Below, one piece after another: positions 38,450-49,652 of a stretch of DNA of 64,000 nucleotides. The translations under genes were made by a program, and so were the position numbers. The stretch lies in assembly GCA_946122785.1 (NCBI GenBank), contig CAMGYJ010000006.1:41374066-41438065 (forward strand), given 5' to 3'. Position 1 is the first letter of the stretch. Each line of letters begins with the position of its first letter. The notes beneath the pieces are model-generated. The model did not search any database, was not told the DNA's origin, and saw only the letters and a program-made list of their open reading frames with translations. The DNA is from Linum tenue. Taxonomy: Eukaryota; Streptophyta; Magnoliopsida; Malpighiales; Linaceae.

Positions 38450-40698
38450 ACAGAGACTTTGTACTAGGCATCTTGCAGGAACACCATCTTGCAAGAACAC
38501 CCTTTCTTTGGGTGAGAGATCTCTACCACCCCATATGGGAACACTTGCATTACCGCATACGGGCCCGACCATTTTGACCTTAACTTCCCGGGGAATAATC
38601 GTAACCGGGAGTTGTACAAGAATACCTGCTCTCCCGGTTGAAAATCCTTCCCTCCTTTTAGTCAAGCATCATGCAAACGCTTCGTCCTTTCCTTGTAAAT
38701 CTTGGTATTCTCATAGGCCTGGAGACGTCACTCCTCGAGTTCAAGCATCTGCAACTTTCTTTCATTTCCACAGAAAATGTGGTCCATATTCAATAGCTTG
38801 GTAGCCTAGATAGCCCTATGCTCTAGCTCTACAAGCAGATGACACTCTTTTCCATACACTAATTGGTAAGGCGAGACGCCTATTGGGGTATTGTAGGCCG
38901 TGTGGTACCCCCTAGAGCATCATCGAGTTTTGCGGACCAATCCTTGCGGGATTGGTCCACAGTCTTTTCCCTATTTGACAACTCTACTTGTCCACTTGTT
39001 TGGGGATGATAGGCCATTGACACCTGGTGGGTAACACCATAGCGATCGAGGAGTCTATCGAATTGCCCTTGAAAATGGGTTCCTCGATTACTGATGATGG
39101 CCTTCGGGGTCCCAAATCGTGAAAACAGTTTTTTAAGAAATCCGCAGACCCGCCTTGTATCATTGGTGGGGAGAGCATGAGCCTCGATCCACCTCGAGAC
39201 GTAGTCCACGACCACTAAAATGTACTTGTTTCCAAAAGATGAGGGAAAATGGCCCATAAAATCGATGACCCAAACATCGAAAATCTCACATGTAATGGAA
39301 ATCGTTTGGTGCAACTCATTTCGGTTAGACACATTACCTGTCCTTTGGCAGTTGTTGCAATGACTCACAAAATGTGTAGGAATCCCGAAATAGGGATGGC
39401 CAATAGAATCCCGATTGAAGCACCTCCTTGTAGTTCGGTTGCCACCATGATGGCCTCTTGCTGGTCCCTTGTGGCAGTGACTTAGAATAACCGTCATTTC
39501 CTTCTCCGGGACACACCTCCGAATGACCCCATTGGCCCCAATCCGAAAAAGGTGGGGGTCATCCCAGAAGTAATATATGAGATCGGAGAAGAACTTATTT
39601 TTCCCATTTGTATTCATCCCCTTGGGTAGTTGCCTTCCAACCAAGTAGGGATGGCAAAAATATCCGTAACCGTGGATATCCGTCCGAATCCGGCCTAATC
39701 GGGTAGGGTAGAACCCGAACCCGAAGGACATTTAGTGGGTATGGGTAAAATCCGAACCCGAATATTGTGGGTAATGGGTGGGCATGGGTTTCTCACTATC
39801 CAACCCGAACCCGCCCGATTATACACATGCATATGTATTCTGTCTAGAAATAATCATTTTTTTCTCTAACATATTTTATATTTAGCATATAAATATAATA
39901 TTTTCATGAAATTGTGTTGTTTTAATTAATTTTCTTCATACTAGTGAATTATTGTCGTACTTTTCTTCTTACGTAATGTGAGAATACGTGTGAATGTTAA
40001 CATATTGGTTATAGTTATGAAGAAAAATCATTACCCATGGATAACCGCGGATACCCGAAACCCGAACGGGTATGGGCATGGTTTTAATTTTCTACCCGTT
40101 TCAGATGTGGGTATGGGTAAAACCCGAACTACTTTGGGTAGGGTAACGGATATGCACTATCCGTCCCCGACCCGACCCATTGCCATCAATACAACCAAGT
40201 AATTGAGAAAGTTGCGAACCAAGGTGTGACACTCTCAACAATTGCAAGCGCGAACAACCGTTCATCGGGGAAAGAGTCATTTATTTCTCTTCGAGAGGTG
40301 CTCCCTCCCGGTCCTTCGAGTCGTAAGAGATGGTCTGCCGCAAGATTTTTGGCTCCCTTCTTGTCTTTGATCTCCACATTAAAATATTGGAGAAGTAGGA
40401 TCCATCAGATTAGGCGGGTCTTGGCATCGACCTTGTTCATCAAGAAGCAAATGGCTGAGTGGTCGGTGTAGAAAATAACCTCTGAAAGCACAAGGTAAGA
40501 CCTGAACCTGTCAAAAGCAAAGATCACTGCCAACAACTCTTTTTCGGTAGTTGTATAATTCTCCTGAGCATAATTCAACGTCTTGGAGGTGTCGCCAATG
40601 GGTTGAAAATGACTACCCCGCCTTTGTCCCAACACCGCCCCCACTGCATAGTCACTAGCATCGCACATAAGCTCAAAAGGAAGGCTCCAATCCGGCAA
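38450..40698 (-). pseudogene. Athila RNase H-integrase relic
   Basis: On the minus strand from 40698: an RNase H domain (ELMCDASDYAVGAVLG, TTTEKELLA, FYTDHSA), then integrase with a zinc-binding HCHKGPARGHHGG..HCNNCQ region, a catalytic core (VIDFMGHFP, then a GVTHQVSMAYHPQTSGQ block) and a C-terminal part with a YENTKIYKERTK-like stretch down to about 38450. A 546 bp hAT-like element splits RNase H from integrase at 39646-40191, and several stops occur. Reverse transcriptase is absent: at 40698 the sequence jumps into a plus-oriented LTR. Confidence 0.85.
39646..40191. mobile_element. hAT-like element inserted in the Athila pol relic
   Basis: Left end TAGGGATGGCA and right end TGCCATCAATA are degenerate inverted repeats; a perfect 8 bp duplication CAACCAAG flanks it (39638-39645 and 40192-40199). 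The interior is rich in AACCCGAAC and GGGTATGGGT words with an AT-rich centre. It is the third member of the TAGGG-end family in this window. Confidence 0.9.
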
Positions 40699-42348
40699 AG
40701 GTTGGTTTTACGCGAGGTTGCTTGTGTTTTAGTGTATTTCAAATCTTAACAAGTAAGCCCAAACCGGGAGTCGAAAGTTTGAAGAAAAGGAGCAAAGACC
40801 GGACAAAGAGGTGGAGACAGCTGCAGTTCACGGTTAGATGTTGGAGTTCACGATCTTACAGGACCGTGAACTGGAGCCATGACCTGTGAAGTGAGGAGCA
40901 AACAGAGGGGGTTTTCAAGTTACTAACACCTAGGCAGTTCACAGTTGCTAAGACCGTGAACAGAGCAAATGAAGCGGTGCGTTTTGGTCGCGACACTGAG
41001 TTCACTGATGCATTTCAATTATCACGGCCTTGAAGTGGGCGCGATCTCCCACTTAAAAGGAAAGCTGAAAGGAAGAAGAAAAGGGGAGAGAGACCTAGAG
41101 TGAGAAACTTATCCTTCTTCAGATTTTAGAGTGAGAAAAAGACGAACCGAAGAAGAGGAAAAGCTAGGGTTTCTTCTCCAAGCAAGGTTTTCGGAATTTC
41201 TTCCCCGAAGGAGGATTTCTTCAGCACAAGGAGCAAGGATTGCATCTTCTTGATAGTTTCCCTTTCCCTCTCTTGTGCTTTCCCTTCTCCTAGCATGGAG
41301 TAGTCCTTTCTTTCACTTGGGTGTTTGTAATCCCTAGCTACAATTATGTGAATTCTTGTATGAATTGAATGATTTGTGTGTGGTTGTGTTTTAATGTGAA
41401 TGTGGAGGTATTATGCAGAAATGATTGTGCTCTGTGAAAGCCTATCAATCTAATTGTCATTCTAACCTAGCTTAGAGAGGAGACCTCCATATGTTAGGAG
41501 TTTCATTGGGTGTTCTTGGGCATTTCACGCCTCCTAGGCTAGTTTAGAGAGGAAACCTCCTTAGGTTAAGAGGCTCAATATTGAGATGGGGTTCTTGGGC
41601 ATTTCATGCCTCCTAAGCTAGTTTAGAGAGGAAACCTCCTTTACCCAAGAGGTTTGGTTTCCTTAGGCATTCAAAGCCTCCTAAACTAGTTTAGAGAGAC
41701 CCCCCCCCTAACCTAAGAGGCTCATTTCGAGATGGGTTTCCTTGGGAACTTAATGCCTCCTAAGCTAGTTTAGAGAGAATCCTCCTTAACTTAAGAGACT
41801 CTATTAGAGATGGGTTTCCTTGGGCATTCTATACCTCCTATTCTAGGTTAGTTAAAGGGAAAACCTCCTAATTCGCCTTAGCACATAGGTTTTGGTTGTG
41901 GGTGGCCGTCCGAACTCCAATTCGAGGGTGAAGTCTAACCATTCCTTAGTTGATAGGTTGAGAGGGTCACATTAGTGGCTTGGATCGTATCGCATTCCTC
42001 AACCTAGATGCTAAGAGGGTAGCTTTGGCTACTTGTTAGACTTCCCTGCGGTTTATGACCCCCTAACCACACACGGTCGTTCGATTCTTCAAGTCATAAT
42101 TGTTAGCTCGGGGTAGCAACACTCAGGTGAAACTTTCTCAACTAGAGTCAAATCCATTTTACTTTTACAAAGCAATTTAGTTTTAGACCTTTGTTTTCAC
42201 CAAAACCAATCCGCTAGATAATGTTTTAAGAAGTCGAAGTAGCCGTAAATGGACCGGCCAAGGTCAATATTTAAACATACCCACCTTATTTATACTTCAA
42301 AAACTCGAAGCAACAGTAGGATTTTATTGTGATAGTCAGAGCGAGTCT
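40697..42348 (+). repeat. Athila-type LTR, 5' truncated, with expanded minisatellite
   Basis: It matches the LTR at 61268-62710 but lacks its first bases. It starts in AAAGGTTGGTTTT, joined directly to the reverse-oriented RNase H relic, and ends GAGCGAGTCT next to GACCC (42349-42353), the target duplication shared with 33831-33835. It carries GTTCACGG/CCGTGAAC words at 40823-40970 and a five-copy tandem repeat. Confidence 0.8.
41467..41840 (+). repeat. Minisatellite inside the Athila-type LTR
   Basis: The word CTAGYTTAGAGAG (four of five copies CTAGTTTAGAGAG) recurs at 41467, 41539, 41618, 41686 and 41765, each followed by a CCTCC..AAGAGGCT and CTTGGGCATTTCATGCC-like stretch. This gives about five units of 68-79 bp. 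Related LTRs in the window (36360-36450, 62110-62200) appear to have a single unit. Confidence 0.85.
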
Positions 42349-43836
42349 GACCCCGCCCCCACCCACTCGTATTCTTAGGTAAGAATCACAAATTCTTTCA
42401 TGATTCCAAACTCGATTCATCGATAACTGAATTCGAAGTTCGTATTTTTGTACTATAGCGTTTGCGGTGACGCTTGAGGGTTCAAACATCGATCAATGAG
42501 GAGATAAATGTCCCGAGCCATCCGATATAGTCCTAGGCCCGTCTAGAGGTAAGGGAAATCGACCCCTTCAGGTAAGATCGATCGATTTGGGTATTTTACG
42601 TGAGAGTGCAATTCTGGATTTTTAGCGACGGACTTTACAAGCTTTTAGTGACAGATATTGGGTAGTCACTAAAGATGCAGGAAAGTTCCAAAAATGTGTT
42701 TTAAGTTGTTTAAACTGTTTCGAGCTTCCTCATATGGTGTTTTGTGAGTTTAACAATTCTATAAATTGAGCAAGGTCTAGGAGATGCCTGTAATTTAATT
42801 TGAGGATTTTTGAAGATGAATTACTATTTTTAAAATTGGTTAAATATTGATTTTAATTAAATAAAATTCATGCCGATGTGTTTTTAAGGGTTGGTAATTT
42901 TCCAGGATATAGGTTCTCATGATCAACATGTGAAAATAATTATCTGGAATTTTAAGAAGGTTTAAGTTGGGTGAACAATTCATTCACGACGAAAGTAACT
43001 AGAAAAGGGTCTTTTTTAAGAGATTATTTCTTGAAATTTTTTAAAGGAGGTTAAGGGATCTTTGGGAAGAGGTTCGGGAATGGGACTTTGAGGAGAGGGT
43101 CCTTTGGTAAATTAGAAGGCATTTTAAAGCGAGAAAGGTCGTCTGATAATTAATTTATGATTTATAGGCTTTCCCGAGATCGTTGGGCGAAGGAGGGATT
43201 TCTTTGAGTAAGGAATCGAGGAGTCGTCTTTTCGAAGTGAGTGTAATGGGGGTAAAATTTGTGTTGCGGTCTTTTTAGCTTATGCTTTTCGTTTCGAGTT
43301 ATTATTTAGTCAATTTTTGAGTCGATACATAACACAGTAGCTGGACGTCGATACATAACACAGTAGCTAGACGTCGATACACTACTAGACACGGTTGATG
43401 GTCGGGTCACTACTGGACGTCGATACATAACACAGTAGCTGACCAGGCATGGACTGCACGACGATACGTAACGCAGTACCATTTCCTTGAGGATAGGGAA
43501 ACCGGACGACGATACATAACACATTGGACCCTAGTAATACGTATATGAGTAAGATAGAAGTAGTGAACTTCTATAAGCTATTAAGGACTAAAGTGTTAAG
43601 GATGAAAGTGAGAAAAACTTTCATGTAAGATAGGAATACTCTAATAATGTGTTAGTAAGGATTTGCTTAGGCAAAGATCTTAGAAAGTAACGACGAGACT
43701 CACCCCTTCTCAATCACTACGTGTGGAAAGGGGAGGATTTTCGATTTGACTTTATAGTGTGGTTTGGGTTGCTTCGGAGTAACCGGTTTTTGTTTTAAAT
43801 TGTGGTTTGGTTTGTCGAAAAAGATCGGGTTGTTCA
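42349..43836 (+). repeat. Remainder of the chromovirus 5' LTR
   Basis: It continues the LTR interrupted at 33835. It matches 34431-35175 in its first part and the 3' LTR (48890-49053) around 42370-42535. It includes a tandem repeat at 43317-43526 and ends TTCA at 43836 beside the primer site. Confidence 0.8.
43317..43526 (+). repeat. Tandem repeat near the chromovirus LTR end
   Basis: The unit ACGTCGATACATAACACAGT recurs about six times with variants and unequal spacing (near 43320, 43345, 43370, 43417, 43459 and 43505). It lies about 300 bp before the LTR end. Confidence 0.8.
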
Positions 43837-44099
43837 TTTTGGTATCAGAGCCGACATTCCTCTGTTTCTTGGTCTCCAAGGAATAGTGGAGTGATGATCT
43901 GGGTTTTCAAGAGATTAAGTTTTAAAGGAAAAGAGTAATTTCAAGAAAAAGGGTTGGCTAACCGATTTGAAAAGGTTTATAGAGTCCCCAGTATACTCAA
44001 GCATGATTAGACAAATAAATGTGGTTCTAATAAAGGTACTACTTTCTTGCAGAGCAAGTAACGCACCTGGCAATTAAGCGGCAGCTAGGCAACCCTGGA

Positions 44100-47000
44100 T
44101 TACATAGCTTTTTGGAGGAGAGGAGTAATAGATTTTGATAGGGACCGCTCGACGGATGTAAGTGAGGTGGAGAAATTGCTGGCAAAGGTCACACGCACGT
44201 TGATCGAAATGAGGGATGATGTGGATAGGATACTGCTGACAGTATCCCTACTGCAAGATGTGTCAGACAATTGGTGGACCACCCAACCAGCCAGCCGAGT
44301 GGACCCACCAACCATCACCTGGTCAGAGCTGGTGTGCATATTCCGCGATCATTTTGTGCCCGAGGCAAACCGTCTTGGCAAGCAGAGGTAGTTCATATTG
44401 ATTAAGTAGAGGTGGGGCAATGAAGGCAAGGAGGGCATTGCGTAGTATACTTCGTGGTTCGAGAAGCTACTACCCTAGGGAGGACCCCAATTCCAAGAGG
44501 AGGCGGCCTAGCGTGTCCACTATTTAGAGATTCTGAAGTCTACCCTTAAGAAGCAGTTGAGTATGGTGACGTGGAACAACATAGAGGAAATTTATCAAGC
44601 GGCTCACCGAATAGAGAGGGCGGAGGCAACCTCATATGAGGGAGGGATGTAGCGAGAGGGTAGTAAGAGGAAGGCGAGTAGCATACCTGAGGGAGCTGGT
44701 CAGTCTAGTCAGTTCAGGAGGAGGCCGAGTGGCACCTTTACTTTTGAGGGTACTCAAAGTCAGAGCTGCTCGGTTCGACCCAGGCAAACCTTCAGCAACA
44801 GAGTTCCCTGCAACCAGTGCGGGCGAGACCACTTCGAGGTATGCAAGCATCACTTAGGGGTCTGCTACTAGTATAATGAGCCAGGTGATTTTTCCAGGGA
44901 GTGTCCCAGGAGAGGCGGGCAAGGGAGAGCACAGTCTGAGAAGTCAGTCCGAGGTGGAGGAGGGAGGACTCACACGGGACCTTAGTTTGGCGGCCAACAT
45001 AACGGCTCTTTCAACAGCCAGAGATGAGGTACTAGGCAGTTCGACCGCAACGATTGGGGTGGAGACCAGAGGCCTCCAGCAAGGAGACAACCGATGCTCT
45101 TGGCCATGAGGAGAGAGGAGGCAGAGGCAGCGCCCGAGGAGGTGACAAGTATTATTTCCATTTACAAGTACCCCGCTTATGTTGTTATTGATTCTGGTTC
45201 CATTCTTTCGTTTTCACCAAGTTTGCAAGAATGGTAGAATTACCTCACGTTAAGTTAGGGCAGAATCTAGGGGTAATTACCCCACTAGGTGATAGTTTAA
45301 TCGTAAATTCGATCATCCTCGATTGTCCGATTACCGTAGCGGGACATGATTTCGAAGCCGACTTGATTCTGCTGCCCATTGGCAAGTTCGAGGTGATTTG
45401 GGCATGGACTGGTTGTCCAAGAACCGGGCGAAGGTGGATTGCTACATGAAGGAAGTTAGTCTCGAAATTGAAGGCAAGGGCACAACCATGCTCAAAGGGA
45501 AGAGGAAACTGATTCTTGGGGGCCTTATTTCGGCAGCGAAGGCCTCCACACTAATCCAGGAGGGATGTGAAGCTTATTTTTGCCATGTCAAGGTGACGCA
45601 TGAGAAGAAGTTGGAAGATGTTCCTGTTTTGAGGGAGTACCCCGAAGTGTTTCCTGAGGAGCTTCTTGGACTACCTCCACAAAGGGAGGTGGAGTTTGAT
45701 ATTGAAGTGACCCCAGGCACGACACCTATATCTATTCCCCCTTACCTGATGGCACCAGTGGAGTTGAAGGAACAGCTGCAAGAGTTGCTAGACAAAGGCT
45801 TCATTCATCCTAGAGTATCGCCCTGGGAACAGCCGTGTTGTTCCTGAAGAAAAAGGATGGCACGATGAGGTTGTGCATTGACTATAGGAAATTGAATAAG
45901 GCCACCATCAAGAACCGTTGTCCTCTGCCAAGGATAGACGACCTCTTCAATCAGCTTCAGGGAGCAAGGGTATTCTCCAAGATTGATTTGAGGTCTGGCT
46001 ACCAACAGCTTAGGGTGGCAGATGGTTATGTTCCTAAGACCGCTTTCCATACTTGGTATGGTCACTACGAGTTTTGGGTTACACCGTTTGGGCTGACAAA
46101 TGCTCCTACAACCTTCATGGCCTTGATGAACCGAGTTCTCCATGAGTACTTGGATAAATTTGTCATTGTTTTCATTGACAACATCCTGATATACTCAAGG
46201 AGTCAGGAAGAGCATGAAAGGCATTTGAGGTTGGTCTTGCAGAAGCTGAAGGAGGGGGAGTTGTATGCCAAGTTTTCCAAGTGTGAATTTTGGCTAGAGA
46301 AAGTTTTGTTTTTGGGACATGTCATCTTTGGACCAGGAGTAGAGGTTGATCCCAAGAAGATCGAGGCAGTGACAAGTTGGGTTCCGCCTAAGAACGTTTC
46401 TGAAGATCGGAGATTCCTGGGTTTCGCAGGGTATTACCGGAGGTTTTTGGAGGGTTTCTCCAGCATTGCCATGCCTATGACACAACTGTTACATAAGAGA
46501 TAGTCATTTGTCTGGGATAAAAGTGTCAAGCAGCCATCGAGCTGTTGAAAGAAAAGCTTAAGTCGACACCAATGTTGGCACTAGCGACCAGTGGAGGGGA
46601 GTATTCCATTTATAGTGATGCTTCCTATCAGGGTATGGGCTGTGTACTGATGCAGGACAAGAAGGTAATCGCTTATATTTCGAGGCAACTATGACCTCAT
46701 GAGTACTACCCCACCCATGATTTGGAGTTGGCAGTAGTAGTGTTTTCTTTGAATTTGTGGAGGCATTACCTCTAATGAGAGGCTTTCACCATTTACACTG
46801 ATCATAAGAGTCTCTAACACTTGACTGATCTGAAGGATTTGAATATGAGACAAATGAGGTGGATAGAGCTTCTCGGCAACTATGACTGCACCATCAAGTA
46901 CCACCCCGACAAGGCTAATGTGTGGCCTATTCTCTAAGCTGGAAGAGAGAGAGTTCCCTAACGAAGTTGGCCTTTTGAGGGCCATGAACGTGGAATTGGA

Positions 47001-48402
47001 GCTGGAGGAGGCAACGAAGTTATTGGCAACTCTAAAGATTCATCCCATGTTACAAGAACTGATCAAGGAGAAGCAAGGTAATGATGTGGAATTTGAGAAA
47101 TACCAGAAACAAGCACTAAAGAGAAAGACACTAAGTTTGGGATAGTGGATGGAGTATTGATAATTTGGGGAAGTCTTTGCATGCCTAATGTTGACAAGTT
47201 GAGGGAAGAAATACTCGATGAGGCTCATTCTGCTCCCTACGCGATGCATCATGGGGCGACCAAGATGTACCGTACCCTCAAGGAGCATTATTGGTGGCCC
47301 GGTATGAAGAAGGCGGTCACTTACCATTGGAGATTCCGCAGTGGACATGGGAGAAGGTCACTATAGATTTTGTATATGGTTTGTTGAGGACCCCGAGGGG
47401 GAATGATGGTGTCTGGGTGATTCTTGATCGCTTCTCGAAGGTGGCCCATTTTATACCCATCAGGTTCAAGCCAGGGATGGAAGAGTTAGTGAGGTTGTAT
47501 ATGAGGGAGATTGCCAGACTGCATGGAGTGCCACTTAGTATCGTTTCTGATCGTGATCCTAGCTTCACGTCATGATTATGGGTCAGTCTCCAGAAAGCCA
47601 TGGGCACCAAGGTGCATTTCTCTACTGCATACCACCCCCAGACCGATGGGCAGTCAGAGAGAACGATTCAGACACTTGAGGACTTATTGGGAGCTTGCAT
47701 TCTAACAGTGGAAGGAGCTTGGGATGAGCACTTACCTCTTATGGAGTTTGATTATAATAATCATTATCATAGCTCGATACAGACATCTCCATATAAGGTT
47801 CTGTATGGGAGAAAGTGTCGCACTCCATTGTATTGGGATGCTGAAGGGTTGTGGCAGTTGGAGGGCCCCGAGATTATGCAAAAGGCCATAGAAAAGATAG
47901 AAGCAATCCATAAGAACTTGAAGAGGGCTCAAGACCGACATAAGAGTATTGTCGAGAGGCCTGGAGTTCCTCGTCTATACAAAATTGGTGATAGAGTTTT
48001 TCTGACGGTGTCTCCTTGGAAGAGTGTGATGAGGTTTGGTAAGAAGAGAAAGCTTAGCCCTAGGTACATTGGGCCATACGAGGTGTTGGAGCGCGTTGGA
48101 CCCTTGACTATCGGCTAGCCTTACCTCCTAGCTTGTCAATGATCCACGACGTCTTCCAAGTCAGCATGCTAAGGGCATATCAGTCCAACCCTGGCCATGT
48201 GATCAGGCATGAGGATATCTAGCTGAAGGATGACTTGACCTATGAAGAGGTACCAGTTCAGATCGTGGATAGATAGGCGAAGGAGTTGAGGAGGAAGAAG
48301 ATCGCCATGGTAAAGGTGATATGGAGGAACCAGGATAGCGAGGCTTCCACTTGGGAGACAGAGAGTAGCATGAGAGAGAAGTACCCTGAGTTATTTGTGT
48401 GA
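44100..48402 (+). pseudogene. Chromovirus gag-pol, multiply broken
   Basis: Fragments in order: gag core (VSDNWWTTQ..WSELVCIFRDHFVPE, 44250-44390), zinc knuckle (CNQCGRDHF, 44815), protease (VVIDSGS, 45184), pre-RT, and reverse transcriptase 45835-46503 with FIDNILIYS where YVDD-type motifs are usual (FIDDILIYS in the family). RNase H follows (TDHKSL, 46797), then integrase ([16 protein letters not shown] at 47245; [21 protein letters not shown]) and a chromodomain ending WETESSMREKYPELFV at 48402. Stops and frameshifts separate the parts. About 100 bp between HYWWPG and the integrase core is deleted, removing the CXXC half of the zinc finger. The RT site Asp-to-Asn change would also inactivate it. 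Confidence 0.9.
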
Positions 48403-48686
48403 AGGACTATGTCTTCACCTTGTTTGATTGAAATCCTCAACCTAGGATATAAGTAGCATGAGAGAGAAGTACCCTGAGTTATTTGTGTGAAGGACTATGT
48501 CTTCACCTTGTTTCCTCTGCTATCAATTTCGAGGTCGAAATTTTATTAAGGGGGAGGGAAATGTTATATCCTAGGTTGAGGATTTCAATCAAACACCTTT
48601 AGTTGAAGTTCAAGTAGTTATCTTTCTAGTTCCTATCGGACAGTTCCAATTTCGGGGACAAAATTTTTATAAGTGTGGAGGGAAAT
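48364..48686 (+). other. Rearranged 3' end of the chromovirus: duplicated tracts and inverted repeat
   Basis: A 62 bp sequence is repeated exactly at 48364-48425 and 48452-48513. The 26 bp between them, plus four shared bases, form 48422-48451, an exact inverted copy of 48565-48594 (30 bp). Two similar pre-LTR tracts follow: AAGGGGGAGGGAAATG ending near 48563 and AAGTGTGGAGGGAAATTG ending near 48688, each preceded by CAATTTCG..AAATTTT. Only the second leads into the LTR start. Confidence 0.9.
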
Positions 48687-49053
48687 TGACACCCTGATAT
48701 TTTGATTTAGGTTCGACCACGAAAAATGAACGGTTAGACTGACGGTTATGTACGAAGGATTGCAACCGCGGATTAGGAATAATAGTAATAAATATTATTA
48801 CTATTATTATAAAATAATGGTAAGGGGAGCACCGTTTGCTTCCCCATCGCCGCCTCCGTGGTTCCTGACCCCGACTCCACCCCCTCATATTCCTAGGTAA
48901 GGATAACGAATCCTTTCGAAATTCCAAACTCGATTCATCGATAGTCTAATTTGAAGTTCGTAGTTTTGTACTACAACGTTTGCGGTGAGGTTTGAGGGTT
49001 TGAACATCGATAAACGAGGAGATCAATGTCCCGAGCCATCCGATCTAGTCCTA
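48687..49053 (+). repeat. Chromovirus 3' LTR, truncated
   Basis: It matches the 5' LTR start at 33506 and then, after an internal deletion near 48820, the section around 42375-42535. Similarity stops at GATCTAGTCCTA (49053). Confidence 0.85.
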
Positions 49054-49640
49054 TGTGTTAGGAATCTTGATCGTAATGACTTTTGGATGTTATACTAGAT
49101 GATTTTAATCAATTGAGGCATGTTTATTGAGTCAATTGGTTCTCGATCAAGTTCTTTTGACTTCTGCTTTAACCTATGATAGATAGAATCTGATTAGGTT
49201 ATAAGAGCTTCTTGAATTGATGGTAGCAAACTGATTTTACGAGAGTCAGTCAATTAACTGCTTTGTAGAGGGGATCTGTGTGAATCGCCTTAGCAATCTA
49301 TACCGGTGAAGGCTAGTCCCCTGTAGGGTATTCTGTGTAACATGGTTTGGTCAGCTTAAGAGATTCCAAGCTATTTCCGGATCTTCTGTAGTCTAATCGG
49401 CAGTAAAGAAACCAAAAGGAATTACAACTCGAACCTAACTAGGGAGCTAGTGGGAATCAATCCCGAGTGACTCTTCTCTTGCTTTAGAAAATCAAACAAC
49501 TTGCTGCTTTCTTTCTACTTTAGTTTAAATTCACTCTCACTCAAATTTCCCCGCTAGATAATAGATAATCACGGAGTAGGCAGTACATCTAGGCCCCTGT
49601 ATATTTTGCCTAATCATATTGTTCATACAATTGTAGTGGA
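49054..49640 (+). repeat. Athila-type LTR tail fragment
   Basis: It resembles the second half of the LTR at 57862-59054 (blocks such as TTGATACAC..GAGGCAT, AGTCGTGG-like words and CCCTAGATAATAGAT near the end). It has no primer site or internal sequence attached, so it is an isolated LTR end. Confidence 0.5.
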
Positions 49641-49652
49641 ATTTGAAACTGG

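Larger units (their letters stand above)
33506..49053 (+). mobile_element. Tekay/Del-type chromovirus (Gypsy), split by nested insertions
   Basis: The 5' LTR begins at 33506 (TGTAACACCCCGATATTTTG) and ends at 43836 (..TTCA), three bases before TGGTATCAGAGCC (43840), an initiator-Met primer site. The LTR is split between 33835 and 42349 by inserted Athila-type DNA, flanked by GACCC on both sides (33831-33835, 42349-42353). Without the insert the LTR is about 1.8 kb. Gag-pol follows from about 44100, and a chromodomain ends at 48402. The 3' LTR starts at 48687 (TGACACCCTGATATTTTG) after a purine tract and is cut at 49053 where similarity ends. Pol order (RT-RNase H-integrase-chromodomain) and Met primer site define the lineage. 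Confidence 0.85.

Noticed and set aside
43317..43526. Regularly spaced repeats reminiscent of a CRISPR array
   Set aside because: Spacing is irregular, units diverge and the array lies inside a plant LTR; CRISPR does not apply to plant nuclear DNA.
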